Below, one piece after another: positions 36,577 to 45,782 of a DNA stretch of 64,000 nt. The stretch is from Candidatus Peregrinibacteria bacterium Gr01-1014_25 (GTDB lineage Bacteria; Patescibacteriota; Gracilibacteria; Peribacterales; Peribacteraceae): positions 30,661 to 94,660 of the forward strand of contig VMFU01000001.1 of NCBI GenBank assembly GCA_007376205.1, given 5' to 3'. The notes beneath the pieces are model-generated. The model worked only from the letters and a program-made list of their open reading frames with translations. It had not been told where the DNA came from and ran no database searches. The position numbers and the translations under genes are program-made. Each line of letters begins with the position of its first letter. Positions within the stretch are counted from its first letter, which is position 1.

Positions 36577-37404
36577 ATGACTCCCATCGACCGCAATCGC
36601 GTTTTGATCACCGGGGGCAACGGCATGATCGGCCGCGCGATCGACGCCGGCATGAAACCTCCCCGCAGCGAGCTCGATGTTTGCGATCGTGACGCCGTTG
36701 CGTCGTGGATGGAGCGCAACCGCCCCAGCGCCATCATCCATCTGGCGAGCATGGATTTGCATCGCTCGGAAAGCGACCCGCGCGCGGCCATGGAAACCAA
36801 TGTCGTGGGAACGTACAACGTCGGGTTGGCAGCGCGCGATGCGGGCATCCCGCTGGTCTTCTTCTCCAGCGGCGCCGTCTTCGGCGGCGAGCGCGGCACG
36901 GTCCACGACGAGGAAAGCGCGCCACGTCCGGTCAACGTCTACGGGAACACGAAATGGCTGGCCGAGACGATGCTCCAGGCGCTCCGCGGCGAAATGCTGA
37001 TCATCCGCACGGGCTGGGTGTTCGGCGGCAGCCAGGCACATCATAGGAAATTCGTCGACATCGTGATCGAGAAAGCCCGCTCGGGCGAACCGATCACCGC
37101 CGCTTGCGACCGCTGGGGATCGCCGACCTTCGTGCGTGACGTCGTCGCCGAAATGTGGCGGCTCCTCGACGGCGGGCAGCGCGGCATCGTCCACGTCGTC
37201 AACGAGGGCCAGGCGACCGCCTGCGACATCGCACGGGAGATCATCGCGCAGCTCCACAGCGGCAGCGCGCTTCATGAAGTGACGCAGGAGGAGCTCGCGC
37301 CCGGCGGGACACCACGCGCCGTTTCGGAGATCCTCGTTTCAAAACATGTCCACCTGCGCCCATGGCAGGAGGCCCTGCGCGAGTACGTCGCTTCGCGTCC
37401 TTGA
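36577..37404 (+). CDS. RmlD-like NAD(P)-dependent sugar reductase
   Basis: RVLITGGNGMIGRAID, SELDVCDRDAVASWM, FFSSGAVFGGERG, VYGNTKWLAET, LIIRTGWVFGG. Confidence 0.85.
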   Translation: MTPIDRNRVLITGGNGMIGRAIDAGMKPPRSELDVCDRDAVASWMERNRPSAIIHLASMDLHRSESDPRAAMETNVVGTYNVGLAARDAGIPLVFFSSGAVFGGERGTVHDEESAPRPVNVYGNTKWLAETMLQALRGEMLIIRTGWVFGGSQAHHRKFVDIVIEKARSGEPITAACDRWGSPTFVRDVVAEMWRLLDGGQRGIVHVVNEGQATACDIAREIIAQLHSGSALHEVTQEELAPGGTPRAVSEILVSKHVHLRPWQEALREYVASRP

Positions 37405-37431
37405 CCCGCTCTCCTTCCCTATACTGACCGC

Positions 37432-38829
37432 ATGCCTGATGTTTCGGCATCCTCACACCGCGCGTTCTTCGACGCCATTGCGGCGCGGCGCGAACGGGAC
37501 GTCCGGCGCCACCGGACGTACTACGCGGATCGGGCGCGTTGGCTGCGCGCGATCCTTCCTGCGGACGCTTCCCTTCTCGAAATCGGCTGCGGCATCGGCG
37601 CGACGCTGAAGGAACTCCCTCACGTCAGAAAAGTCGGCATAGATCTTTCTCCGGCGATGATCGACATCGCCCGCGGTCGGGATCATTCTTCGCAATATGT
37701 CGTCGACGACGCCACCGCGCTCCGGCATCGGGGGACGTACGATGCCATCCTGCTCCTCGACGCGATCAACTACCTCGCGGATGTGCAGCACGCCCTCGGT
37801 GGTATGCGGGGCCTCTGCCACGAGCGCACGCGCGTCGTGATCACGTTCTACAACTTCCTGTGGCAGCCGCTCTTCCTCGTCGGTGAATGGCTCGGATGGA
37901 AAACTCGCTTCCCCGAACAGAACTGGCTGCGACGCTCGGACATCGCCAATCTCCTGACGCTCGCCGGCTTCGACGTGGTGACGGGTGGCGGGCGCGTTCT
38001 TTGCCCCATCGGCATCCCGCTTTTCGAACCGCTATGCAACCGCGTGTTCGCCAGCTTTCCGGTCTTCCGTTCGCTGTGCTTGAGCCAGTACATCATCGCG
38101 CGGCCCAGGCCCCGTCAGCGGCATGACTACACCGTCACGATCCTCTCGGCTGTGCGCAACGAGCGGGGCAACATCGCGCCGATTGTTGAAGCAATGCCGC
38201 AGATCGGCACGCGGACGGAGCTTCTCTTCGCCGAGGGGCATTCGACGGACGGAACATGGGAAGAGATCGAACGGGTTTCGCGCGAACACAGGGGGCCCGT
38301 GACCGTCCGGAGCATCAAGCAACCGGGGCGCGGCAAGGGCGATGCCCTGCACGCCGCAATCGCGGCGTCCACGGGAGAGCTGCTCATCGTCTACGACGGC
38401 GACTTCACCGTGCATCCGTCGGAACTGACGAAACTCTATGACGCCATCGCCGACGGCCATGCCGAATTCGTGAACGGCTCGCGGCTGGTGTACCCGATGC
38501 GCGAGGGAGCGATGCGTATGCTCAACCTGATCGGCAACAAACTCTTCAGCGCGCTCTTCAGCTGGTTGTTCGGTCAAAGTCTGGCCGATACCCTCTCGCC
38601 CGTGAAGGCGTTTCTGCGGAGGGACTACGCCGGCATGACGACGCGGATGGATCCGTTCGGCGATTTCGACCTGTTCCTCGGAGCGGCGAAGCAGCAGCTG
38701 ACGATGCGTGAGGTGCCCGTGCATTACCTTGAGCGCACGTACGGCATGACGAAGCTCTCCCCCTTCGGCCACGGCTGGTTGCTGCTCAAGATGTGGTGGC
38801 GGGGAACGAAGGAGCTGCGGTGGCTGTAG
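37432..38829 (+). CDS. Fusion: N-terminal SAM methyltransferase + C-terminal GT2
   Basis: MT: ASLLEIGCGIGATLKELPHVRKVGIDLSPAMI; GT2: TVTILSAVRNERGNIAPIVEAM..FAEGHSTDGTWEEIE..GKGDALHAAI..VYDGDFTVHPSEL. Confidence 0.9.
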   Translation: MPDVSASSHRAFFDAIAARRERDVRRHRTYYADRARWLRAILPADASLLEIGCGIGATLKELPHVRKVGIDLSPAMIDIARGRDHSSQYVVDDATALRHRGTYDAILLLDAINYLADVQHALGGMRGLCHERTRVVITFYNFLWQPLFLVGEWLGWKTRFPEQNWLRRSDIANLLTLAGFDVVTGGGRVLCPIGIPLFEPLCNRVFASFPVFRSLCLSQYIIARPRPRQRHDYTVTILSAVRNERGNIAPIVEAMPQIGTRTELLFAEGHSTDGTWEEIERVSREHRGPVTVRSIKQPGRGKGDALHAAIAASTGELLIVYDGDFTVHPSELTKLYDAIADGHAEFVNGSRLVYPMREGAMRMLNLIGNKLFSALFSWLFGQSLADTLSPVKAFLRRDYAGMTTRMDPFGDFDLFLGAAKQQLTMREVPVHYLERTYGMTKLSPFGHGWLLLKMWWRGTKELRWL

Positions 38830-38843
38830 GCTACACTCCTGCC

Positions 38844-40451
38844 ATGACGAACCGGGTGCTTCGACTGTGGCTTGCAATCCTCTACGGCGGCGGCGTGCTC
38901 ACGCACCTCATCCAGCCGCTGCGCGGCATGCTCGATCCGGCGTACCGGGGGCTGATTCCCTATAACGGCCCCGAGGAGGCGATGTACCTCCTGCGCACGC
39001 AGGAGGCGCTGCTCCATCCATGGAACGGCATCGTCAGCAACGGCGTCTGGTCGGGCATCGGCGCTCCGCCCGGCATGCAGATGGCCGGTGGCGAACATCT
39101 CATCGGGTTGTTTCTGGGATGGACGGGTATCGCCGCACCCTACGTCGTTCTCGCATTGACCGCCCTCATCGCCCCCCTCATCCTCGTGCTCACGTCGCTG
39201 CTCGCGCGCCGTTGGGGGCTGCCGCCCGTCTGGGCATTGGCGAGCGGAGTGCTTGTTTTCTGGCTTGTCGCCTTCGGCCATCGGTTCTTCCACCCGGGGT
39301 TCAGCCTGCCGCTCGTCCTCGCGGCGCTCATCGCGCTCTCTACCTGGTGGGATCGCCCAGGCCGACACAGTTCCGTCCTCGCCGGAGCGCTCCTCGGCGC
39401 GGGCGTGCATCTCTATTTCTGGAGTTGGACGTTCCTGTGGGTGACTGCGGGCCTGCTCGCGCTCGCATGCATCGCCGATCGGCGATTGCCGCAACGCCCG
39501 GGGCTGCTGCGATCGCTCCCCCTCCTCGGCGGCGTGACGGTGCTGGTCGCTCTTCCCGCCATCGCGCAGATGGTTGAAGCGCGTGCGCATCCCGCATACA
39601 CCGAAACGGCGGTCCGCGTCGGACTCGTCGCTTCCCGTGGGCTGGAATCCCCGGTGCGTTCGCTCCTCACCGCGCTCTTCGCGCTCGCCCTCCTCTGGAG
39701 CATGCGCCACGCATGGCGCCGGTATGGAGTGCTGCTTGCCTCGAGTGTCGCGCTCGCCATCGTCTACAGCCAACAGCTCATCCACGGCCTTGTCATCTCC
39801 TTTTCCTCACACTACTACCAGTACGTCTGCGTTATCGCACTGCTCGGCGCGTTCGTCGCGCTGCGCGTACGGCCACGGGCGGTTTCGACGTGGGTCGCCG
39901 TCGGCATTGCGGGACTCTTCATCGCCGGCGGCGTGCATGATTACGGGAAGCGCATCGATCACTTCATGCGGCCCGAAACATCGCACCAACATCTCGCAAG
40001 CGCGCTCGACGCGTTGCGTGACGGCACGGTCGACACCGTTCTGGCCGATCGGTGGACGGCCGATCTTGTCGCTTCGTACACGGAGGATGACGTCGTCTTC
40101 ACCGAGTACACCGAACTCCTGCTCATTGCCGATGACGACTACCGCCAGCGGTACTGCCTGTCGGAAATGTACGCGCCTCGGCCGCTGCCGGTCGACGACC
40201 TCGTGGTGTTTGCCGAAGCGCGCCTGCGGGTCGTGCGTGGCCAGGAAGCACAGGAGGAATACGATGCAAGCGTCGCCGCTGTGCGCGACGTGTGTGAGCG
40301 CATCCGTCGCGATCCCAAGGACGCCCTGCAACGCGTCGGCGTCACGAAGCTGCTCTGGGATGAAAAGCGCAGGCCAGCGTGGAAACCGGATGGCAACGTG
40401 TTTGTAAAAGTCAGCCAAGGCGATGGATGGAGTTTGTGGGGGATCCGCTGA
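38844..40451 (+). CDS. Multi-TM GT-C-like membrane protein
   Basis: LIPYNGPEEAMYLLRTQEALLHPWNGIVSNGVW and about 11 hydrophobic stretches. Confidence 0.6.
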   Translation: MTNRVLRLWLAILYGGGVLTHLIQPLRGMLDPAYRGLIPYNGPEEAMYLLRTQEALLHPWNGIVSNGVWSGIGAPPGMQMAGGEHLIGLFLGWTGIAAPYVVLALTALIAPLILVLTSLLARRWGLPPVWALASGVLVFWLVAFGHRFFHPGFSLPLVLAALIALSTWWDRPGRHSSVLAGALLGAGVHLYFWSWTFLWVTAGLLALACIADRRLPQRPGLLRSLPLLGGVTVLVALPAIAQMVEARAHPAYTETAVRVGLVASRGLESPVRSLLTALFALALLWSMRHAWRRYGVLLASSVALAIVYSQQLIHGLVISFSSHYYQYVCVIALLGAFVALRVRPRAVSTWVAVGIAGLFIAGGVHDYGKRIDHFMRPETSHQHLASALDALRDGTVDTVLADRWTADLVASYTEDDVVFTEYTELLLIADDDYRQRYCLSEMYAPRPLPVDDLVVFAEARLRVVRGQEAQEEYDASVAAVRDVCERIRRDPKDALQRVGVTKLLWDEKRRPAWKPDGNVFVKVSQGDGWSLWGIR

Positions 40452-40456
40452 CAGCC

Positions 40457-40571
40457 ACTTTCTTTTGCGGCGTCCAAAAGAAAGTAGCCAAAGAAAATGA
40501 CGCCGCCGCCAATTCCTCCTCCACACCGCGCCGTGTCTCGTCGCCGGACGGTCCAAGGCTTCCCGTCCGGC
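40457..40571. repeat. Widespread-type hairpin repeat (double-hairpin element)
   Basis: ACTTTCTTTTG-CGGCGTC-CAAAAGAAAGT (40457-40485) followed by AGCCAAAGAAAA; second hairpin GCCGGACGG..CCGTCCGGC (40543-40571). Confidence 0.75.
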
Positions 40572-40600
40572 TCCTCGACGGATGAAGCGGCGCTACCCCT

Positions 40601-41281
40601 TCACCCCCCGTGGCGGCGGACCCCTCCGACGTGGCGCAGGATATCCGGAGGCGTCGCGTAGAGCGCGTCGTACTCCGCCCCCTCGCAATCGATCTTCAGC
40701 ACGTCGCATACGTCGATGCCGTGCCTCTGAAACAGAGATGCAAGACACACGACCGGAACGGTAACGGATGTGCTCGCTTCCTCGTACCGGATCAAGGAGT
40801 GTCCGCCGCTCCCGCTGCGGGCGAACGTCACGTGCAGCGTGGCGCTGCCATCGGCGGCGCCGAGCGCGGCTTCCACGAGTTCGACGCGGCCGCCGAGACG
40901 GTTCACGCCAATATTCCTGCGAACAAGCTGCGCGTTCGATGGCTCGGGTTCGACCGCGACGATGCGCGCGCCCGGCGCATGCGCGGCGGCGAAGAGGGTG
41001 AATGTCCCGATGTGGGCGCCGATGTCGACGATCGTCCGGCACGACCGCCAATCCCAGGAAAGTCCGAGGGCATTGGGGTCGTAACATCGATCAAGCCACT
41101 CTTCATTGATGATCGCGCGATCGACGGAGAACGGCCGGCCGATGATCGTCATGCCGTTCCACAGATGGAAACGCACCTCCGAACGCTTCTCCATCCACCC
41201 GAAGCGATTGAGGAAGTACACCGGCCAATTACGGACGGTTGTGAGCAGGCGCCAGAGGAGCGTGATCGTCGGCGTGGACAT
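40601..41281 (-). CDS. FkbM-family methyltransferase, apparently C-terminally truncated
   Basis: TIVDIGAHIGTFTLFAAAHAPGARIVAVEPEPSNAQLVRRNI, VLKIDCEGAEYDALYATPPDIL then RHVGGVRRHGG*. Confidence 0.82.
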   Translation of the reverse strand: MSTPTITLLWRLLTTVRNWPVYFLNRFGWMEKRSEVRFHLWNGMTIIGRPFSVDRAIINEEWLDRCYDPNALGLSWDWRSCRTIVDIGAHIGTFTLFAAAHAPGARIVAVEPEPSNAQLVRRNIGVNRLGGRVELVEAALGAADGSATLHVTFARSGSGGHSLIRYEEASTSVTVPVVCLASLFQRHGIDVCDVLKIDCEGAEYDALYATPPDILRHVGGVRRHGG

Positions 41282-42382
41282 TCAGAGGGCGGCACGCAAT
41301 GCTGTGACGACGGCGTCGATCTGCGCGTCGGTGAGTTCCGGGAACATCGGCAGCGAAAGAACATCGTTGGCCTGCGCCTCGGCCTCGGGAAAATCGCCGC
41401 GCTTCCACCCGCGATCCGCGTAGGCGGCCTGGAGGTGGATGGGGATCGGGTAGTGCACGCCGGCATTAATGCCATGCTCGGCGAGGGCGGCCCGCACGCG
41501 ATCGCGTTCCGGCACGCGAATGACGAACAGATGATAGCCGTGCTCGCGATCGGGATGTTCCGTAAGCAGCGTCACGCCCGCGCTGTCCGCGAGAGAGTTC
41601 CTGTACCGCCGCGCATGCGCGCGGCGCTGTGCGTTCCATCCGTCGAGATGCGGCAACTTTACGCCGAGCACCGCGCCCTGGATGCCGTCCATCCGATCAT
41701 TGCGGCCGACCAATGCGTGCTCGTATTTCCGGGGCATACCGTGCTCACGCAGCATCCGGACACGCTCGGCGATGGCGCCGTCATTCGTCGTAATCGCTCC
41801 CGCCTCGCCGTACGCGCCGAGATTTTTTCCGGGATAGAAGCTGAAGGCGGCGGCATCGGCGAGACTGCCCGCCCGCGCCCCCTTGTAGCCCGCCCCGTGG
41901 GCCTGGCAGGCGTCCTCGATGAGCACGAGGCGGTGACGCGCGGCTGTCGCCCGGAGTCCGTCCATGTCGGCACACTGGCCGTAGAGATGCACGGGAATGA
42001 TCGCCTTCGTCCGTGCCGTGACGGCGGCTTCAACGGCATCGACGTCGATGAGCGCATCGTCCGCCCGGCAATCCACGAGCACGGGCGTCGCGCCCACGAG
42101 AGAGATCGCCTCGGCGGAGGCGAAGAACGAATTGGCGACGGTGATCACTTCGTCGCCCTGGCCGATGCCGTACGCGCGCAGGAGGAGCTCCAGCGCCGCC
42201 GTGCCCGACGCGACGCCAACGCAGTGCCGCGTGCCGCAGAACGCGGCGAAGGATTCCTCGAAGGCTCTCACACTCGGACCCAGAACGTAGGTCGACGTCG
42301 CGAGCACATGCCCGACGGCCGCGTCGAGTTCGGGCTTGAGCGACCGGTACTGCGCCTGCAGATCGAGGAAGGGAACGATCAT
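41282..42382 (-). CDS. DegT/DnrJ/EryC1/StrS aminotransferase (WbpE/WlbC-like)
   Basis: MIVPFLDLQAQYRSLKPELDAAV, GTAALELLLRA, EDACQAHGA, SFYPGKNLGAYGEAGAI. Confidence 0.92.
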   Translation of the reverse strand: MIVPFLDLQAQYRSLKPELDAAVGHVLATSTYVLGPSVRAFEESFAAFCGTRHCVGVASGTAALELLLRAYGIGQGDEVITVANSFFASAEAISLVGATPVLVDCRADDALIDVDAVEAAVTARTKAIIPVHLYGQCADMDGLRATAARHRLVLIEDACQAHGAGYKGARAGSLADAAAFSFYPGKNLGAYGEAGAITTNDGAIAERVRMLREHGMPRKYEHALVGRNDRMDGIQGAVLGVKLPHLDGWNAQRRAHARRYRNSLADSAGVTLLTEHPDREHGYHLFVIRVPERDRVRAALAEHGINAGVHYPIPIHLQAAYADRGWKRGDFPEAEAQANDVLSLPMFPELTDAQIDAVVTALRAAL

Positions 42383-42861
42383 GCGTGCGGCAACGTGCGG
42401 AGAGGTTTCGCGGGGCAGCCGGCCACCACCGTGTGCGGCGGGACGTCCTTTGTGACGACGGCTCCGGCGCCGACGAGTGCCCCCTCGCTGATCGTGACCC
42501 CTGGCAAAATCGTCGCCCCGCTGCCGATCGAGGCCCCACGCTTCACGACGGTGGGAACGCACGCCCAATCTTCACCGCGTTTGAGCGACCCGTCCGCGTT
42601 CGCCGCGCGCGGCAGGAGGTCGTTGGTGAACATGACTCCATGACCGACGAATACTTCATCGTCGATAGTCACGCCTTCGCAGAGGAAGCTGTGACTCTGG
42701 ATTTTGCAGTTCCTGCCGATCGTCACGCCGCGTTGGATCTCGACGAACGTGCCGATCTGCGACCCGTCGCCAATCGTGCAGCCGTAGAGGTTTACGAAGT
42801 CGCGGATGATGACATCCTTGCCGAGGACGACGTCGGGCGCGATGCGCTGGAAGGCGGTCAT
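42379..42861 (-). CDS. Left-handed beta-helix N-acetyltransferase (WbpD/WlbB-like)
   Basis: Hexapeptide repeats; VFVGHGVMFTNDLLPRA, GASIGSGATILPGVTISEGALVGAGAVVTKDVPPHTVVAGCPAK. Confidence 0.9.
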   Translation of the reverse strand: MTAFQRIAPDVVLGKDVIIRDFVNLYGCTIGDGSQIGTFVEIQRGVTIGRNCKIQSHSFLCEGVTIDDEVFVGHGVMFTNDLLPRAANADGSLKRGEDWACVPTVVKRGASIGSGATILPGVTISEGALVGAGAVVTKDVPPHTVVAGCPAKPLRTLPHA

Positions 42862-43871
42862 AGGGCAACGGGAGAACCGGAGGCGATGCTGCGATTGGCC
42901 GCGTCCAAGATGCGAAGCACGGCGAGTCCCGCTTCACCGGAGACACGGGGTTTCTCCTCGCCGTGCACGCAACGCAGGACATGTTGCGCTTCCGCCGAAA
43001 GAGTCTCGACAGTTGCAAGCGCCGGAATGACCACGTCGCCGCTGCGATACTTGGGGAAGAAGGGGTCGGGTTTCGCCGCATCACGCTCCACGCCTTTGTC
43101 GTATACGCGGATTTTCTCGCTGGGTTCGGCGTCGTCGTACAGCACCATCGCCTTCGCGCCGGTGAGCAGCGTCCGGCGGACCTTCACGGGCGACAGCCAG
43201 CTCACGTGGATGTGCGCGTGGAATCCACGGGGGAACGTCAGGTGCATGTGAGCCTCCTCGATCTGTTTGCCGAAGTGCGTGAAACCGACCGCAAGCACGG
43301 TCTGCGCCGTCTCGAGCGGAACGATGGCGGAGAGGATGCTTAAATCGTGGACTGCGAGATCCTCAATGACGTTCGCATCACGCTGGAGCAGGCCCAGATT
43401 GAGCCGCGCGGAATCGAAGCAGAGGAGATCGCCGAGCGATTGGCTCCCCGCGAGCGACGCGAGTTTCTCGACTGCGGGAGCGAAGGCGAACGTATGGTCG
43501 ACGAAAAGGAGCTTTTTCTGCTTCTTTGCCAAGGCGACGAGCTCCTCGGCTTCGGCAACGGTCGCGGCGAGCGGCTTTTCGACGAACACATGCTTCCCCG
43601 CCTCAAGCGCCCTGCGGGCGAGCGGCGCATGGGTGCCCGTGGGCGTGGCGATGAGAACGAGCTCGATGGATGCATCCGTAAAAATCTCCTCGGCATCGGC
43701 TGTGAAGCGCACCGATGGGTACTGCCGCTCCAGACGTTCCCGTCGCGCGGCATCGCGGTCGCACGCCAGCACCATCGCACACTCCCCCTGCGCGGCGAAG
43801 TTGCGCAAGACGTTGGGGCCCCAGTAGCCCAGCCCGATGATGGCGGTACGGACGGGAGACATCGCCGGCAT
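42858..43871 (-). CDS. Gfo/Idh/MocA-family oxidoreductase (WbpB/WlbA-like)
   Basis: VRTAIIGLGYWGPNVLRNFAAQG, VLIATPTGTHAPLARRALEAGKHVFVEKPLA. Confidence 0.92.
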   Translation of the reverse strand: MPAMSPVRTAIIGLGYWGPNVLRNFAAQGECAMVLACDRDAARRERLERQYPSVRFTADAEEIFTDASIELVLIATPTGTHAPLARRALEAGKHVFVEKPLAATVAEAEELVALAKKQKKLLFVDHTFAFAPAVEKLASLAGSQSLGDLLCFDSARLNLGLLQRDANVIEDLAVHDLSILSAIVPLETAQTVLAVGFTHFGKQIEEAHMHLTFPRGFHAHIHVSWLSPVKVRRTLLTGAKAMVLYDDAEPSEKIRVYDKGVERDAAKPDPFFPKYRSGDVVIPALATVETLSAEAQHVLRCVHGEEKPRVSGEAGLAVLRILDAANRSIASGSPVAL

Positions 43872-43877
43872 CCTACC

Positions 43878-44606
43878 TTACGCCAAGGGCTTGCGCAGAA
43901 CGAGGAGGTAGGCCTGCCCGAGACGCTTAAGGCCGGGAATGACACACAGGATATCGTCCATGGCGCGAATAACGGGATTGGTGAACCAGAACCGCGGGAC
44001 GCCGTAGAGGTGCAGCGGCGGCCAGAGCGTTGTCGCACGCGTACGGACAATCGTGAATGGCGTCGCCCGCACGAGGCGCAGCCAGCCGGATACGGAGTGG
44101 GTAGAGTTATGGGCGTCGAGGTGTCCGTGCGGCAGCGGTGTCGTCTTGCGGGCGAGGAGGCGTCCGATCGCGCGCGCCGCGTGGACGTAGTGATCGTGCA
44201 TCGCGGGGACGCTCACGAGCATCGTCCCGCCCGGCTTCAGGAGGCGATGGGCCTCGCGCAGGAAGGCGGCTGGATCGGGAACATGCTCGATGATGTCGAT
44301 GGCCAGCGCTTTATCGAATGCGTTGGAAGGGAGTCCCGTGTTCTCCACCGGCGCGCATCGCGTCTCGTACCCGGACACCCCGCACTCGGCGAGTAGCGTG
44401 TGGGAGTCCTTCAGTCGCCCCTCGTGCAGATCCACGCCGACCATGCGGCGAAACCGCCCCGCATAGACGACCGCCTGCGGCGCCAGCCCGCAGCCCAAAT
44501 TCACCACCTCGTCCGTCTTTTCCATGGGGAAGAAGCCGGGATAGATCACGGAACTGGTGACCTTGCCGTCGAATAAACGCCTATCCAAAGCGGGAGCGTC
44601 GTGCAT
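43878..44606 (-). CDS. Class I SAM-dependent methyltransferase
   Basis: VNLGCGLAPQAVVYAGRFRRMVGVDLHEGRL, FDKALAIDIIEHVPDPAAFLREAHRLLKPGGTMLVSVP. Confidence 0.88.
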   Translation of the reverse strand: MHDAPALDRRLFDGKVTSSVIYPGFFPMEKTDEVVNLGCGLAPQAVVYAGRFRRMVGVDLHEGRLKDSHTLLAECGVSGYETRCAPVENTGLPSNAFDKALAIDIIEHVPDPAAFLREAHRLLKPGGTMLVSVPAMHDHYVHAARAIGRLLARKTTPLPHGHLDAHNSTHSVSGWLRLVRATPFTIVRTRATTLWPPLHLYGVPRFWFTNPVIRAMDDILCVIPGLKRLGQAYLLVLRKPLA

Positions 44607-44630
44607 GAGACCCGAGTATACTCGCGCTCC

Positions 44631-45782
44631 ATGCGCATCGCGTACTGCACCAACGTCCGGCTGCCAAGCGAACGCGCCCACGGGCATCAGGTCGCCCGCG
44701 TGTGCGACGCGCTGGCGGGCATGGGGCACGAGGTGGTCATCCTCGCTCCGTACCGCCGCAATCCCATCACCAGCGACTTCTGGTCTTTTCACGGAGCCGA
44801 TCGCCGCGTGCGCCTGACGCACATCGGGTACGTCGACCCGATCGACCATCCCCTCCTGCCGAAGATCGCCCAACTGCCGATCCTGAACGGGCAGCTGCGC
44901 ATGACGCTGCCGCACGCGGTGCGGGCGGGCCGGTTCGACCTGCTCTATACGCGATCGCCGGCGCTCCTCGGATCGCTGCTCACTTGCGGTCACCCGACCA
45001 TTCTGGAATTGCACGCGCTTCCGCAATGGAACCGTCAGCGGTTCGTGCGGCAATGCAACCGCTGCACGCTCGTCGTCTGTCTGACATCGGCGATGCGCGA
45101 CGAGCTCGCCGCGTGGGGGGTCGATGCCCGGCGCATCGTCGTCGAGCCGGACGCCGTGGATCTCGCAGCGTTCACTCAAACTCCCCATGCTCCATCGCCG
45201 GAATTGGAGAAAGTCGCCATCGAATCCGGCACACCGGTCATCGGTTACGCCGGCCAGCTCGAATCGATGGGACTGTCGAAGGGCATTCCGGAACTGCTCG
45301 ATGCTCTGGAATTGCTGCGCAGGAAAGGGGCGAAGTTTCACACGCTCATCGCCGGACCGCAGCCGAAGAACGACGCGCTGACGGCGAGGCTGACGTTCGC
45401 GGCGCATTGCACGTACCTGGGCTTCCTCCCGCACGACCGCATCCCAGCGCTTCTCGCTATGTGCTCCATACTCGTCTACCCCGCGCCGAAATCCGATCAT
45501 TCGTTCTACGTCCGCGACACGTCGCCCCTGAAGATCTTCGAGTACATGGCCGCGGGCAAACCGATCGTCACCGCCGATCTCCCACCGATCCGCGACGTGC
45601 TTGACGAATCGATGGCCTCCTTCTGTAAACCGGGCGACCCCGACGACCTCGCCCGCGCCATCGGCGACGTGCTGCGGCATCCCGACGAAGCGCGGGCACG
45701 CGCGGAGAAAGCGCGCAAGGCCGTGGAGCGGTACACGTGGGGCAAACGCATGGCGCGCATCCTTGCCGCACTCCCTCAATGA
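44631..45782 (+). CDS. GT4 family glycosyltransferase
   Basis: MRIAYCTNVRLPSERAHGHQVARVCDALA, VIGYAGQLESMGLSKGIPELLDALELL, TSPLKIFEYMAAGKPIVTADLPPI. Confidence 0.92.
   Translation: MRIAYCTNVRLPSERAHGHQVARVCDALAGMGHEVVILAPYRRNPITSDFWSFHGADRRVRLTHIGYVDPIDHPLLPKIAQLPILNGQLRMTLPHAVRAGRFDLLYTRSPALLGSLLTCGHPTILELHALPQWNRQRFVRQCNRCTLVVCLTSAMRDELAAWGVDARRIVVEPDAVDLAAFTQTPHAPSPELEKVAIESGTPVIGYAGQLESMGLSKGIPELLDALELLRRKGAKFHTLIAGPQPKNDALTARLTFAAHCTYLGFLPHDRIPALLAMCSILVYPAPKSDHSFYVRDTSPLKIFEYMAAGKPIVTADLPPIRDVLDESMASFCKPGDPDDLARAIGDVLRHPDEARARAEKARKAVERYTWGKRMARILAALPQ

Noticed and set aside
40610-42643. 677-aa + strand ORF
   Set aside because: Antisense of the FkbM and DegT genes, which have clear family motifs
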